A stretch of 64,000 nucleotides of DNA from positions 2,976,001-3,040,000 of the forward strand of contig OY725495.1 in assembly GCA_963281255.1 (NCBI GenBank). The letters are read 5' to 3'. Source of the stretch: Aphrocallistes beatrix (lineage: Eukaryota; Porifera; Hexactinellida; Sceptrulophora; Aphrocallistidae). Under the pieces are notes generated by a model, which had not been told where the DNA came from, searched no databases, and worked only from the letters and a program-made list of their open reading frames with translations. Both the position numbers and the translations under genes were made by a program. The number at the start of each line of letters is the position of its first letter. The stretch's first letter is position 1. Of this stretch, positions 63,570 through 64,000 are shown piece by piece.

Positions 63570-63908
63570 AATTAGGTAAACGGAAGTTTCGTCGCCGGAA
63601 AATTCGTCGCAGGAACTTTCGTCGCGGAACTTTCGTCGCTGATATTTTAGAATGGAATTACAAACTGTTTGGAAACATGAATTTGTTCGCTGAATAGAAT
63701 TGATAAGTGAGAGTGGGCATTTTGGAGAATATTTTATAAGAGCAAAGAGAAAGTGGGCATTTTGAGTTTGAAATAATATCAAATGGCACGCGAGAGTGGT
63801 ATTTTGTGAAGGGGTGGGTTATTGTCATTTATTATTTGTCAGAATGAAAGTGAGGATTTAATAATTTCATTCAAAGAAATATCAGCGACGAATGTTCCGG
63901 CAACGAAA
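63570..63908. mobile_element. Family M element with iterated TTCGTCGC ends
   Basis: The left end GGTAAACGGAAGTTTCGTCG continues as four spaced copies of (A/T)TTCGTCGC. The right end is AGCGACGAATGTTCCGGCAA ... CTTCCGCCATT. Flanks TCTCAATTA and CCTCAATTT agree at 7 of 9 bases, a worn 9-bp duplication. The centre is non-coding and shared with 47975-48187. Confidence 0.6.
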
Positions 63909-64000
63909 CTTCCGCCATTCCTCAATTTACCCCATTTAATATTATAATTCTAAATTCCTTATTGCCACTTTTATGAAACTGTTTCATGTAATTACAATTT

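Overview
This window is AT-rich nuclear DNA from an invertebrate animal. It has spliced genes with very short GT-AG introns, animal-type proteins (an LKB1/STK11-like kinase, a TPGS2-like tubulin polyglutamylase subunit, an ABT1/Esf2-like RNA-binding protein, a TRAF-like protein, an Ig/FN3-type surface protein and a double C-type lectin), and a dense load of cut-and-paste transposons. I cannot name the species or phylum from sequence alone. All similarity statements come from reading translations by eye; no searches were run.

Layout. 1-12 kb is almost entirely transposon on transposon. It includes a decayed GC-rich retroelement-like stretch, a hAT element with a perfect 8-bp target duplication, and a 3.57-kb Mutator-like element at 5889-9454. 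That element has long terminal inverted repeats, an ~11-bp target duplication and one decayed reading frame joining a 2A-like peptide, a DDE-type transposase and an OTU protease. 13.5-15 kb holds a single-exon TRAF-like gene and a broken copy of its C-terminus. 15-21 kb is mobile elements plus a ~1-kb segment duplicated from 10-11 kb. 22.8-23.9 kb encodes a secreted or anchored FN3 protein. 24-28.5 kb is a stack of nested transposons with readable order of insertion. 29-34.6 kb carries an unknown gene, the ABT1-like gene and a small divergent Maf/CNC-like bZIP gene with a clear TATA box. 38.9-54.6 kb is a cluster of five intronless seven-transmembrane proteins (one on +, four on -) of a family I do not recognise. 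Three of the five are recent tandem duplicates, duplicated with their flanking DNA. 56.2-58.5 kb has the TPGS2-like and STK11-like genes in tandem on the - strand. 62.2-63.3 kb has the lectin gene.

How the parts relate. The host genes look functionally unrelated housekeeping and surface-recognition genes. The recognition-type genes (7TM cluster, two-CTLD lectin, FN3 protein, TRAF/MATH duplication) are the ones showing duplication or divergence. The most interesting systems are (i) the 2A-transposase-OTU Mutator-like element, for which a related repeat copy at 19.1-19.5 kb serves as a natural empty site, (ii) a family of small elements with 9-11-bp target duplications and ends built from iterated short words, and (iii) the unrecognised 7TM receptor-like cluster.
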